Of a DNA stretch of 64,000 nt, positions 23,535 through 35,374 are shown piece after piece. Origin of the DNA: Pristionchus mayeri. Its lineage: Eukaryota > Nematoda > Chromadorea > Rhabditida > Neodiplogasteridae. The notes below the pieces were generated by a model that saw nothing but the letters and a program-made list of their open reading frames with translations, was not told the DNA's origin and made no database searches. The stretch lies in NCBI GenBank assembly GCA_036245805.1, contig BTRK01000003.1:310001-374000 (forward strand), read 5' to 3'. Numbering within the stretch: the stretch's first letter is position 1; the number at the start of each line of letters is the position of its first letter. Both the position numbers and the translations under genes were made by a program.

Positions 23535-23627
23535 GAGCAATGGTGTGACTCTCTTCAGTTTGCACGCTCTCTCTCCGGTCAGAGAGACGAGAGAGCATGC
23601 AAACTGAAGAGAGCCATACCATTGCTC
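23535..23627. mobile_element. Hairpin MITE, GCTCTCTCG family
   Basis: It runs from GAGCAATGGTGTGACTCTC to GAGAGCCATACCATTGCTC with centre CTCCGGTCAGAGAGACGA. It is intergenic, 400 bp from the 3' end of the coiled-coil gene. Confidence 0.87.
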
Positions 23628-24032
23628 CACGTCGTTCAACGATACATGTACTTGAAGAAGTAGAGAGTGTGAGAGAAACGAGAGAAGCTCGATGGTATTT
23701 TGGTAATGTCTGAGCTCCTTTCATACTGATAAGACTTGTTTTTGCTTGGTAGACAGGATGAATTTTGAGATGCGTTTTTTGGTCCTGTCAACTTGCGCAC
23801 ACTAACCGCACAACCATCAAACGGTATTGATATTTTAAAAAATATATCTAATAATTTTTAAAAAAAATAATTAAAAACTCAAAACTTCTTTTGTTCCCCT
23901 TACCAAGTCATGTCACACACATACAGTAAATCAGCGTAAAGCAGTTTATTATAAAGTGGTGGATGTGATATTGAAATACTGAATGTGATGATGGGAGTGA
24001 TACGTCATTGTTTTGAAAATGGAAATTCATGA

Positions 24033-27000
24033 TTACGATAAAACGATGGTCGGATACCGGGCATTGGCGTCCCACTTTGTTTTCATATTCCCGGTGAATA
24101 CTATGCAGGAGAAAACGATGCTGCCGATCAAGAAAGCAGCGAGCGTGGAAAAGAGAGCGTAAATCTGGAGTGAAATCATTAAAATATGACTAAAATTACG
24201 GTCATTCTTCGATTAAAATGACTGAATGAATCAATAGTTCCTAATATTTCGGTTACTCGGATAAAGCGTCCAGACACGATCAGTGACATCAGTTCTCCAA
24301 ACCGGTATCCGTCGAAATGGATTATCCATTCGGCCATCTCTAGTTCCCATTCGACCTAATGAATAATCAACTGATAAATCTAACCACCGTCCACCATCCA
24401 ATGCGATCGAGTGTCTCCTCCGTATCCTTATTTTTGGGCCGATGATCAGTTACCTTTGTCACCGTAACCGCAATGTTGTTCTGAAATGGTACACGACGCT
24501 TTATTACACAAAACGACTTTCTGCCCTACGAATTCATATCATAATTTGGTGTTTCTGGAGATTCTACGTGCATATTTATTGGATTCTCAGAAAAATTTGT
24601 AAATCTCACCTTCCGTTCCATCGTCTTCTTCGCAAAAAGTGAAATTTCTATTTCCAGTTTTTCATTCTCGTTCCGAAGACTTACATTCTCCTTGTGAACA
24701 TAATTCTCCGAAGGCGTCATATCGGATTTCTGAAAGTGACTGATCTGCGCAATCCCGGACTAAAATAGTGAACGATTTTGAAAGTGTAAGCTCTACTAAT
24801 TGTAAGGATCGTATGATTATCACGCGTGTCGCGTAAGGTTAGAATAAACCCTGGTACATTGGAAAAATCGACATTGGGCTCTGGACCGATAAATCCTACA
24901 ATTTTTCATACGATAAACCAAATCATCACACATAAACAAAATCATCACAAAGATCGGATCCTTGACAATGATTTTTAACATCGTGCTAATGGGAATATTC
25001 AGAATTCAGTGCTATTCCTGCTTAGCGTTTTCTTAGCCTTAGTTTTCTTAGACTATGATTTTTTTAAAAGCATTTCAGAATAAGAAAATACCTTTTCCGA
25101 GTTCACAGCCTCTTCCAATTCCTTCTTCATCTCGTTCAGCTCGTTTCTACACTTGTAGAACTCCATCTGATTTGATTGAATTATAATGAATTAGATAATT
25201 ATTTTCTAGTCGGGCCACCATAATTGTTTTGTGCATATAAATCGCAATTAATCATTGTGGTATTTTGCAGGATATGTGATCTCTTCATCTTTCTATACCT
25301 GTCGATCGCAAAAATGTGTGGGAAATGATGAAAACATAACTCTTGCAGAACGCCGCAACGACTAATTGCGAAATTTGTATATAAAAAGATGCCCAAATAA
25401 CGAATTATGACCTGAATCACAGCCTCAGTCCACTTCTTCTCCATGAGTTTCGCCTTTTCGCGTTGGAGATCACCCATTTCGTCTCGCAAGGATTGCTCCT
25501 TCTGTTTGAGATCCTTTCTGTTTTTATCTTGGATGGCTTCAAACGCGATCATGATCATCTTCTGTAAACTTGCATTCGTATGATGTATACTACATCAAAA
25601 TGGTCACTTAATGTTACTTTTCCATATTTATTACTTATCACGTGGTGTTTGCCGAGCCCCGAAAATTGAAGGTTGCTTTCTTTGCAATAATGATCTCACC
25701 AGGTCGTCATCATCGTGTAATTTGTGGATTCTTCCCATTCGGCATAAGTAAAGAAAGTGAGGCTTATGACTCAGTAGGGTCATCGTGCCATCGAGAATCC
25801 CTATAATATCATATTGTAAGATTCCCAAATAAGTTTAGATAATCTTATTAGAGTATGCAAGAATTTTGTTTCTGAAGTAATGTCGGTTCCAACCGAATAT
25901 GAAAGTGCAAACTCAAATTAATTTTTTTAAACTCAAATTGCGCACATTCTTTGAAGTGTTCACTTCCGATGCTCATTTTCTTCGGCGGAGAGCAAGGTTT
26001 TCCGTACAGATGATTTTCAGCAATTGGTGGGACGAAGTTTGCAGTCACACATGGCGGAGGAGGTCTGCAAAGCACACATTATCAACATACATACGATCGT
26101 TCAATATTATAATTAAATACGATTAAAAATTCGCATTGAGCAGCACTACTCACTGGTGGTGTCATACGCATAATGTCGGATACCAGTCGACAAACACACC
26201 GCCACAATAAATTGATTATGTTATCATGGTGCGCATAATTGAGCTCTATGCCGTACAAAATGGAAAAATGTAGTTTTAACATTTGTTGCACGCACCTCTC
26301 ATATAATTCCAATAAACAATTCGGAATAAGTCCAAGGTAGAAGAGCACCATAACAGAAATGAAGGCACCGACGTACAAGCTCACTCCAAAGGAGATGAAA
26401 GAAAACTGCAAGGTTTAGATTTGCTAATGCCAGGTGGCGCATTGGTTGTGTGCCAGACTTGCGAGCGAAGGGTCACGAGTTCGACCCCCGCCCGCGTCCT
26501 CAGATCCACCCACACCAAGGGGATTAAGAAATGTTGGATGCAAGATTGCGAAAGTAAAATACCCCTCAGGGCAGACTGAACGCTGAACTGGCCTCGGGGG
26601 CGATAGAGCATCGGCCTAACATTCATCAAGTACTCACAAATTCCTCGTAAGCCTCCTTCTCGATTGCTTTCCTCTCGACCTCGCTCATGCCTTTTCTGAT
26701 ATGAAGGCCAAACAGCACGGCTAAAAAACGTGGCTTTGCAGCCCTGGGCACATCTTCGTTAACAACCATGTCCATTGGCATCTGTAAAAATATGTAAAAT
26801 AAAAATGTTTCATATGTGCAAATAAACTATTTACATCCATGAGCCCTTCATAATGCGGTTTTATAAGCATAATGCACGGCTCGTTAAGGCAGACGCATAC
26901 AACGCCTTATTCTGCCCTCACTCTAAATTGGTGAATTTAGCGCGTGCTTTCCCACCAGCCTATTTATGCGATCGCGCCCCCCGCTTCCGAAACGAGGACT

Positions 27001-27647
27001 TCTTCATCTCTTTATACCGACGTTAAGTAACTCTCTCATTGAAAAATAGAATAAATGCTGAAAGAATGCGCTATTGTCCCAAATTATGAGCGAGTATGTT
27101 AGGATAACAGAGACGACTACGATTCACTACTTATAGCACTAATTAGGGCGGGTAATTCGAGAGGAATACATCGAGAGCTCGGGAAACAGTCATGTGTTGC
27201 TTGTCTTTCTGTAGCTTCACTGTCCTAACTAGCCGTGAATAAAAGGTAAAAGGTAAAGGTGTTAGGCATTTTTTCCACGCAAGGGCGGGCTCTGCCGCCC
27301 CATCGTCTGTGTAGCAACTGTGTACTGTGTAGCTGTGTGAATGATCGATAAATATCATAAAATCATCAACAAAAATTCGATTTGACTCTTGCACTAGAAC
27401 TAATATTAAGGTATGTACAGTAAAACATTGAAGAGACTCACTGCGTCCTCTTGTATTTCTTCAGGGAATTTCTTGAGACGGAATTGAGCCAAATCTTTCA
27501 CAATGCGCCCATAATTGATGTCTGTAACATTATAAGGAAACCATATCCAGATTATGGCAAGAACTAACCGATCGTCTCGAAAGATCCGTTATTAAAGCTC
27601 TCTTCGTCGGAGATTATATTTGGGACATGGTCTTCGGGCGTGTCCAT
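24033..27647 (-). CDS. Two-transmembrane protein with central coiled coil (372 aa, unrecognised)
   Basis: Eleven minus-strand exons join without phase conflict: 27647-27569, 27521-27442, 26781-26638, 26405-26296, 26064-25964, 25800-25700, 25561-25412, 25166-25092, 24729-24610, 24480-24454 and 24164-24033. The ATG is preceded by TTCAGA, a likely spliced-leader acceptor. Order: acidic N-terminus, basic amphipathic block (MSEVERKAIEKEAYEEF), membrane helix 1 (VGAFISVMVLFYLGL), Pro-rich loop (PPPPCVTANFVPP), coiled coil (about residues 215-330, e.g. LKQKEQSLRDEMGDLQREKA), membrane helix 2 (LFSTLAAFLIGSIVFSCIVF) and a short tail. The topology puts both ends on one side with the coiled coil between the helices. 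I know no family with this layout. Confidence 0.75.
26425..26630 (+). mobile_element. tRNA-derived SINE-like element (intronic)
   Basis: A polymerase III A box (TGGCGCATTGG, 26435) and B box (GGTCACGAGTTCGACCCC, 26471) lie 36 bp apart as in a tRNA, with D-stem GGC/GCC and partial anticodon-stem pairing. The T stem does not pair, so it is not a working tRNA gene. About 140 bp of unrelated body follow. It lies in intron 3 of the two-transmembrane gene, in antisense. Confidence 0.6.
27069..27170 (+). repeat. Dispersed repeat, copy 1 of about 100 bp
   Basis: The stretch CAAATTATGAGCGAGTATG...CACTAATTAGGGCGGGTAATTCGAG...ACATCG is matched with about 80% identity at 27753-27850. It lies in intron 2 of the two-transmembrane gene. 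Confidence 0.7.
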
Positions 27648-27752
27648 TCTGAAGTATTGATGGTTCATAAAAATGTAATAAAATGTATTTAGCAGCGCCG
27701 TAAACACACGACATTAATAAGATCAACACACGAAGAAGAATTCGTTATCGCC

Positions 27753-27850
27753 GCAAATTATGAGCCAGTGTGCTAGGATAACAGAGAAGACAACTACTCA
27801 CTACTGAGAGCACCAATTAGGGCGGGAAATACGAACGGGGCACGCATCGC
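27753..27850 (+). repeat. Dispersed repeat, copy 2 of about 100 bp
   Basis: It matches 27069-27170 in the same orientation, just upstream of the two-transmembrane gene. Shared words include TTAGGATAACAGAGA (one change) and AATTAGGGCGGG. Confidence 0.7.
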
Positions 27851-28642
27851 ATCCAGCGGGTGGTAGGAGCGTCATCAGGTCAGAGAGCGAGATAGAGATC
27901 ATCGGATGGTACTATTTCTAGCACCTATCCAGTTTGGTTCATATCGAGAAGGCATTTGTGATGAATCTGGCATTAATGCATAGGACAATGCTTGGATCAT
28001 TCGTCTCTCTCCATTTCCATCTTAACCCTGGCGCCCAATCTCTAAATGCTCAGTCGAAAGGGACTTCACACAATCAGAATATTCACAAATGAGTAAACAA
28101 TAGTATAAGCAATTGAATGGAAAGAAAAAAAAGGAGTTATAGAACTGGCAAGACGAAGTGAAGACAATCTGGTCTTCTCCTGGCATATCTCATAGTATTT
28201 GTCGAATAGTAAGGCACGAGGCACTAACGAGGTATATTAGTTGAGTGGGAACGTTGATCGTGGCGCATACTGCGGAGCAGCTGGTAGCATGGGAGGGAGG
28301 CGTGTGGAATCGGTTCTCTCTCTGAGCAGGATTGGCTGCTAATTCATATGATGCATTCATTCATTCTCCTCATTTTGTCATATTTTTTCTCATCCCTCTT
28401 TGCTAATGCACTCGGTTTGAACACTCGTCCATGGTATGCAACATTTTCGAAACGTGACACCGTACCGGCCAAAACTGTGTGTTACCCATTGGTGACCGGG
28501 AAGTTGTAGTGGTTACTGTGATGAAAAGGCAGGTAGATAGGTCTGGCGAAAGGTGGGCACTCCTGACTGAATCAGAAAAAAAAATTGACACTGACATTCA
28601 GTGTTTTGCACGTGGGTTTTATATAAGACAAGGTGCACCTTT
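27851..28642. other. Gene-free stretch
   Basis: I see no exon, tRNA or clear repeat here. Short open frames lack splice context. Confidence 0.6.
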
Positions 28643-28754
28643 TAGTGATGCCAAATCGGCGCGCGCTCTCCTCGTTTCACACGCTCTCTCACCGGTCAGA
28701 CAGAGCGAGAGAGCGTGTGAAACGAGGAGAGCGCGCGCCGATTTGGCATCACTA
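28643..28754. mobile_element. Near-perfect palindromic MITE, GTGATGCCAAATCGG family
   Basis: Arms of about 50 bp run from TAGTGATGCCAAATCGGCGC to GCGCCGATTTGGCATCACTA, with a centre containing ACCGGTCAGACAGAGC. Both ends carry TA. A second copy with the same arm sequence is at 42755-42866. The inner arms share ACACGCTCTCTC with the GCTCTCTCG family. Confidence 0.93.
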
Positions 28755-28957
28755 GTACCTTTACATTTTACCCTCTAGCCTGCGCCTCACAATCTCTCCT
28801 TCTACCTCTTATTCGCCATCCTTTCCTTTCTACTCCCATCGAGCTTTATCAGGGATCTGTGACCAGTCTCCGTCGCAATCCTCACTATCCAACTTTTCAA
28901 TAATTCACACAATACGAGTCGGCCAGGCCCTTTAAATGTGTACGTTCTACCTTCGAC

Positions 28958-29046
28958 GAGCAATGGTCTCTCTCTCCGTATCACGTACTCTCTCGCTCTC
29001 TCTGATCGACGAGAGAGCGTGTTGTTTGGAGAGAGTCAGACGATTC
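28958..29046. mobile_element. Hairpin MITE, diverged GCTCTCTCG family member
   Basis: It runs from GAGCAATGGTCTCTCTCTC to GAGAGAGTCAGACGATTCCC, with core TACTCTCTCGCTCTCTCTGATCG. It is closest to the member at 61512. Confidence 0.75.
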
Positions 29047-29208
29047 CCCCCTTCGACAGTTCACACGATAATCTATGATCCGCCTGTGAAATGCATTTCG
29101 TTAATTCTTAGGAAAATATACTTTTTTCTTCGGTGTCTATTTCAATTTTTTAGTTATTTTTTTTGTGTTATCCATTGGACTCATAGTTGCCCACCACTGG
29201 CGGCGACT

Positions 29209-30137
29209 TGTCAGGCAGCGCGCATAGACGTATAGGGGGTCATGGTCGAAAAATCGATGGTAGGTCATGTGTAGGTCAAGATTAAGTACTGTACCAATCG
29301 ATAGTACAGTACTTCCCGGTATCGTATATAGCTACCGTAACCCCTATTACCACAAACTGATTTTTTTCAAAAATTGAAAATATCGTACCCTAATTAAAAA
29401 ATAAAAGTACCGTAACCAATCGATACTAAAGTACCACCAGATACCGTATCCCACTACCGTATCACCGACCATCGCGAACTAACTTTATTTTTATGATGTC
29501 CTGTTAACGTGCACAATCGGTCTGTTGTCGTGAACGATCGATTGTACAGTACCCAACTGACTACCGTAACCCAGTTCCTTGGGTCAGATTTAGTTCCTTG
29601 GGTCAAACGTTTTTCTAAAAATCTTAAATCATTTTCTATAAATAATAAATCGATCGTAAATTGGTTCTACAGTAATTAGCTTTACGGTAGGATACTTCAA
29701 AATAATTGTATTATCGATTTAAGATTTTTAGAAAAACGTTTGACCCAAGGAACTAAATCTGACCCAAGGAACTGGGTTACGGTAGTCAGTTGGGTACTGT
29801 ACAATCGATCGTTCACGACAACAGACCGATTGTGCAAGTTAACAGGACATCATAAAAATAAAGTTAGTTCGCGATGGTCGGTGATACGGTAGTGGGATAC
29901 GGTATCTGGTGGTACTTTAGTATCGATTGGTTACGGTACTTTTATTTTTTAATTAGGGTACGATATTTTCAATTTTTGAAAAAAATCAGTTTGTGGTAAT
30001 AGGGGTTACGGTAGCTATATACGATACCGGGAAGTACTGTACTATCGATTGGTACAGTACTTAATCTTGACCTACCCATGACCTACCATCGATTTTTCGA
30101 CCATGACCCCCTATACGTCTATGCGCGCTGCCTGACA
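29209..30137. mobile_element. 929-bp foldback element
   Basis: The left arm (29209-about 29636) and right arm (about 29711-30137) are reverse complements with very few differences; the spacer is about 75 bp. Ends are TGTCAGGCAGCGCGCATAG and its complement, and a third end-like copy (TGTCAGGCAGCGCGCACCC) follows at 30144. The arms are dense in CTACCGTA/TACGGTA words. No protein is encoded. The two arms could fold into one long RNA hairpin if transcribed. Confidence 0.93.
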
Positions 30138-30261
30138 AAAATGTGTCAGGCAGCGCGCACCCATGAATAGGGGGTCATGGGGGTCGCCGGCGGCGTGGGC
30201 TTGGACTTCTTGGACTTCTATTCTATTGGACTTCTTGGACTATGATTGGACTTCTTGAACT

Positions 30262-31385
30262 TTCTCCGTATCTACAGTGAGTGTGCCACTCAAGAATCGT
30301 GTCGAGGTCATGTAGATCAAGATAAATCACCGATGGAATTGTATCAGTACTTTATTCACAGCAGGACTACGGTAGCTAGAGAGGGAGGGGGGGGGGGCGG
30401 GAAGAGAAGGAAAGGCGGAGGAGGGAAGAATTGAGGGAGAGAGGGAATCTAAAAATAGCGAAAATGTGACCCGGCCAATCAGCAATAACAATCAGTTCAC
30501 ACGGTGGGCATACTAATCATGTGAACTTGCGAAAGAAATTTTCACACGACGGTTAAACTATTAACGCGGGAACTGTCGTAAGGAAATATCGGTGCATTTC
30601 ACAGGCTGTCCGTTTATAATCGTGGGATTTTTTCGAATTAAAATTTGCCGAATTTCACAGGCCGATCAGTTTATTATCGTGAGAACTTTGAAAAGAATTG
30701 GTAATTTCACTGGCCGGGTCCTTATTTCGCGAATTATCTAAAAAGAGACTGGATGAAGATGCATGAGAAAGTGATTAGTCCCTGATGAATGAATGAAGTC
30801 TCCTCCGATTATAATGCTCAAAGGCGATGTTTTTGCTTAACAATCCATATCATCCGTTTTTTATCCGATCTAGTGCCCAAATACCCCACCCCCATTTAGC
30901 ACACCATCACTAGAGTTTGCAATTTCGATTTGTTAGTCATTTTTGTGATATGAACTGAACTTCATGGACATCTCCGTATCGTATCTAGTGAATGTGACCT
31001 TCACGAATCGAATCGATGTCATGTAGATCATGATACATCGTCGTTAGTATATGATTAGTTCCTTACTCATAGCAGGAGTACGGTAGGTGATGAAGAGGCA
31101 GGAAGGGAAGGAAGGGAATAGATGGAATCAAAAAAATAGCGAAAATGTGACCCATCCAATCGGCAAAACAAACATTTCACACGGCGGTCAGCCTAATTTC
31201 GTGTGAACTCACACGGCGGTTCATTTATGATCACGGGAATTGTCGAAAGACATATCTTACACTTCACAGGCCGCAGATTTATTATCGTGTGATTTTTTTG
31301 AAATAAAATAGAAAAATTTTCCTTGAATAGTCTAAAGAGAGACCAGAAGAAGATGATTAAGAAAGTGAATAGACCGCTGATCCAC
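30262..31385 (+). repeat. Diverged direct duplication of about 450-500 bp
   Basis: Copy A (about 30262-30770) and copy B (about 30951-31380) share ordered words: CTCCGTATC, GTCATGTAGATCA, TACGGTAG, AATAGCGAAAATGTGACCC, TTCACACGGYGG, TTTCACAGGCYG and TTTATTATCGTG. They are interrupted by 180 bp of other sequence. Copy A is preceded by short TTGGACTTC repeats (30200-30260) and holds a poly-G run near 30388. A weaker relative may lie at 32100-32400. No gene is seen in 31386-32473 apart from the hairpin at 31614. Confidence 0.65.
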
Positions 31386-31613
31386 ATAACTACATGTGGG
31401 GGAAACTTTAGCTACTCTTCTCACTTCTGTTCGGTTGGAACACTAACGATAAACGGTTGATTCGGAAACCGTTCTGTGTTCTCATTCGGTATACTCGGTG
31501 GACACTGGGGTCCTTTGGTTGGTCTATCGGTTCTTCGGTCTCACTATTCCTTCGGTCTATTCGGCTTTCGTATTCATTCTCTCGGCCAAACGCATTCTAC
31601 CATTCTACCCCGT

Positions 31614-31733
31614 AAAGATAGGGATGGCTTTGCAAGAAATGACTCCCGACATGCTGCATGCCCTTTCGCCACCCTAACCTGTGATAGAGCACGCAAAATG
31701 CAGAGAGTCATTTCTTGCGAAGCCAACCCTTGG
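31614..31733. mobile_element. Imperfect palindromic MITE (GGCTTTGCAAGAAATGACTC family)
   Basis: GGATGGCTTTGCAAGAAATGA is answered by TCATTTCTTGCGAAGCCAACC about 100 bp later. Half-copies of the same arm occur at about 31920 (GTCATTTCTTACCAAGCCATCC) and 48477 (GGCTTCGCAAGAAGCGAC). Confidence 0.7.
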
Positions 31734-32473
31734 AGACGGAGAGAACCGAGCTAGAGTGATCAGCTAAAGTTTCGGCAATTTGGCAAGACCATCAACTTGC
31801 GTGTCTATAGAGGTCTGCGGGATGCTCAACTGTTAGAAGAAGATATGATTTTGCAAGGCATCTGCATCCTGCATTATCCCTCGTGGATCCGTCTTATGGG
31901 GGTGTGAACAAAATTGTGTGAGTCATTTCTTACCAAGCCATCCCTAGTCAGGAGCCATACGAGCCGTTGCGAAAAGTCACCGGATTCGATTCAACTATCG
32001 TTCAACTATCGTCTCACATCGTTCAATAGAAGTGTCCCGAGAACCGATACCATCACTGCTCCATGTCGTGCGTTAAAAACTGTAAAGTATTGCTCCTCTT
32101 TCTGCGCATTGTCCTTGATCTTGTAATGCAATTTGTACCCGATGCAGGCATTTAATACGGCTGCCGTAGGAGGAGAGATGTAAGAGAGGGCGAGAGGGAA
32201 TGGGGAAGTAATAAGGAGGAGGAAGAATCAATACCACAGTCTTCCCTATTCCCTATAAAATGTCATGCGTTGAAGTACGTCAATTACTGCTCTCTCTGGG
32301 CATTTCTATTGATCTCACGAACTTGCCACTCAATTTATTCCTGATTCAGGAAAATGATACGGTATCTGCTATGGGCGGAGAGAGAGGGAGAAGGCGGAAG
32401 TAAGGGAAGTGGAGGAGATAGGACCTCGTAAATAGCCATGTTTCTCACGCCGGTCCATCAATTGGGGGGGGGG

Positions 32474-32984
32474 GGGTGGGTGACAAAACCGCAACGGAAC
32501 GCAGTTGGTTGGGGAGTTGGTCTTGTTACTTGGGAGTTGTTTCATTGTAACAAGTATGCGCTCCTCTACACCACCCTGTTTATATCATCTTACAATTCGA
32601 TCTAGAGTTTCGCTCTCTATCACCGTATGGGGGTTCATGGTCCAAAATTGAGTATTTTAGTGGCAAATGATGGTTCGATAAAGACAAAGTGCCGTAGCCA
32701 ATCGATAAAACAGTAAGCTAGAAACTAATGTAACCCATCAACATGGATATCCATTGGTGACAGCATTTGCTGTTTATCTAACCATCATTTGCCACTAAAA
32801 TACTAAATTTTGGACCATGAACGGTGATAGAGAGCGAAACTCTCGAATTGTAAGATGATATAAACAGGGTGGTGTAGAGGAGCGCATACTTGTTACAATG
32901 AAACTACTCCCAAGTAACAACATCAACTCCCCAGCGAACGGCGTTCCGTTGCGGTTTTGTCGGTTGCGGTTTTGTCACCCCACC
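32474..32984. mobile_element. 510-bp foldback element
   Basis: Arms of about 200 bp run from GTGACAAAACCGCAACGGAA to TTCCGTTGCGGTTTTGTC, followed by a tandem repeat of GGTTGCGGTTTTGTC on the right. The spacer is about 100 bp. The left end is preceded by a run of 13 G. No coding sequence. Confidence 0.85.
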
Positions 32985-33016
32985 GAATTCGGTTTCATTC
33001 TGTGATTTGAATCGCA

Positions 33017-34032
33017 ATATGAGGCCGGTTGTCTAAGATTCGAACAAGGCCTGGTACAGCGATTTTTCGAAAATTTGCTGAAAGGGGTTCTCGAGGGTGC
33101 TGATCATCATGGTCAACTTCATTTTGCTCCATCTCGATCGGTAGAGGCAGGCTGCATGTAGGCTGCACCTAGATTTCTTTCCATATCTCAACAGCCGATT
33201 AATGAAATGACTTCAAACTTGCACAAAGGTAAAATTAGTATTAGACGAAGTAAGTAAACCTAAATTTGCATAGTAATATTTTAAGGAAAAGTTCCAAAAA
33301 TCGTTTCTCGAATATAGAAAAGCTAAAAAAAAGCGAAATACGTTGGCAGATGCGCCTTGGCCAGAGGATCAAAAAACGTATGCATACATAGTATGAGGTT
33401 TCATTAAATCATTTTTTTGCTACGACGTGTTTTGTGAATTAGATTTTGCCCTTACATAGCGGAGAGCGACCTATTGAATTGAGTTTCATTTCCATATTAT
33501 AAATGTTTCGCTTTTTCTCCTAATCTAAATGCACATTCTAAACGAAGACAATGAAACTAAATTCAATTGGTCACTCTCCGCTGCGTAAAGGTGAAACCTC
33601 AGACACAAAATCCGAAATAACAAAAAAAATGATTTAATGAAACCTCATACTATGCATACGTTTTTTGCTCCTCTAACCAAGGCGCATCTGTCTACGTATT
33701 TCACTTTTTTAGCTTTTCAGCTATATTCGAGAAACGATTTTTTGGAACTTTTCCTTAAAATATTAATATGCAAATTCAGGTTTACTTACTTCGTCTCATA
33801 CTAATTTTACCTTTGTGCAAGTTTGAAGTCATTTCATTAATCGGTTGTTGTCATATGGAAAGAAATCTAGTTGCAGCCTACATGCAGCTTGCCTCTACCG
33901 ATCGAGTTGGAGCAAAATTAAGTTGACCATGATGATCAGCACCCTCGAGAACCCCTTTCAGCAAATTTTCGAAAAATCGCTGTACCAGACCCCTTTGAGG
34001 ATTGTTCGATTTTTAGTGAACCGACCTCATAT
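33017..34032. mobile_element. 1-kb foldback element
   Basis: Arms of about 430-450 bp (33017 onward, and back from 34032) are reverse complements at about 95%. Inner ends meet near 33530 around TTCATTTCCATATTATAAATG. Outer ends are ATATGAGGCCGGTT and its diverged complement. It begins only 33 bp after the previous foldback. Confidence 0.88.
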
Positions 34033-34253
34033 CACTTCTGAATTATGTTACGTTCTTTCTGCCTTGAATAAGGCTGAGTAAAATATTTCTTTTGCCCATT
34101 ACATTGATCAATCCTGAAACTATCAAATCCTCTCGGTATGTGCTCCTCCATCTTTGTGCCTATTGGTGTTGCTTCGGTAGTGAACGGAGTCTATATGAAA
34201 TTAGTGATATTTCATTACGACATCGAATTTCGCCTTGTTCTCTAATTTTTCTA

Positions 34254-35149
34254 TTAGGTTGTCTCAAAAGTTTCTGACTATTTATTTTTCGAAGTTTCGC
34301 TTGGTGTATTTAGACTCGCCATTCCGTCATGGTTGTAGTTAAGGACATGGTAGTAGACTACAAAAATATATTTGAATCAAACATTGCTCGTAGTTCGCCC
34401 AAGAAAAGCACTTCTAGGTAAAAACATGCAAAAATCGTGAATTTTTTAGTGTTTTCGAATGAACACTAGTCCTCGAATATATGTGGCCTACCCAATTAGC
34501 CCACATAATCAGTGGTGAAATAAGACTTGCTTGTTCAGATAATGATGAAATAACAGGAATATAGCGTGCTTGAGAAACGGTAAACGGTCAAAAGTGCAGT
34601 TTTCAGCAATCATATCCCTAAAGAAATATTTCGAAACATCATATTTCTTAGCAGATGTATGAACATCCTCCAAAATGTAACCGTGCACTAGTACGGAAGG
34701 GCACTTTTGAGTGATAAACAAATGATGGTTGCTGATCGATTCGTACTCGCAAAATACCAGCAAATGTATATTCGGAAAATTGTGATTGGTGCAGGATTGG
34801 GATTGATAGCCATTATCAAGTATGCGTTTGAGGGCAATCCTTTGGCATTAAGAAATTTAATAAGCCCACTCATCACCCTTTAAAACAATGCTTTTGTTTA
34901 GCCGATGTCAGAGCTCTCACAATAATTAAAATCGATTCAAAACTGAGATTAATTTCAACCAATCTCGAATTTAGCTGTGAACAGTGCTATCCTAAGTGAT
35001 TGAATTGGTCCACAATAACAATCGTTTTAAAAGGTTCCCAAGGCCACATCAACTGTTGAAAACCATTCGATCATTGGTAGATTCCGATGCACGGGGAAGG
35101 TCAGTATGTTCGAAAATGAAAATAGTCAGAAACTTTTGAGACAACCTAA
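34254..35149. mobile_element. TA-flanked DNA transposon with 28-bp terminal inverted repeats
   Basis: The left end TTAGGTTGTCTCAAAAGTTT and the right end are perfect reverse complements for about 28 bp, and both are flanked by TA, as in Tc1/mariner elements. The 840-bp interior has no recognisable transposase; the longest open frames (minus strand, 60-84 codons) look accidental. It is likely non-autonomous or decayed. Confidence 0.85.
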
Positions 35150-35374
35150 TATCATCAAAACGAGGCGGAGTTAAAAAAAGGCGGGCCAAAAAGTGGGAGG
35201 AGCATCGCATGCCTCTATAAAAACGGAATTCTTTCAGTGGTTAACCATTCCTTTTTAATTTTTTTTTCTCCACCCCTCCTCACTCTTCCTCTTCTCCCTC
35301 TTCCGCACCTCCTCCCTCCTATCTCCTCCCGTCTCCTCTCCACCAGTCCCTCCTCCCTCCTCCTTTGTCCCTCA

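Noticed and set aside
26429..26505. A tRNA-Leu gene
   Set aside because: A and B boxes are present but the T stem does not pair and the acceptor ends do not match, so a SINE is more likely.
34509..34876. Transposase of the TA-flanked element
   Set aside because: The minus-strand frames of 62-84 codons show no DDE or helix-turn-helix motif.
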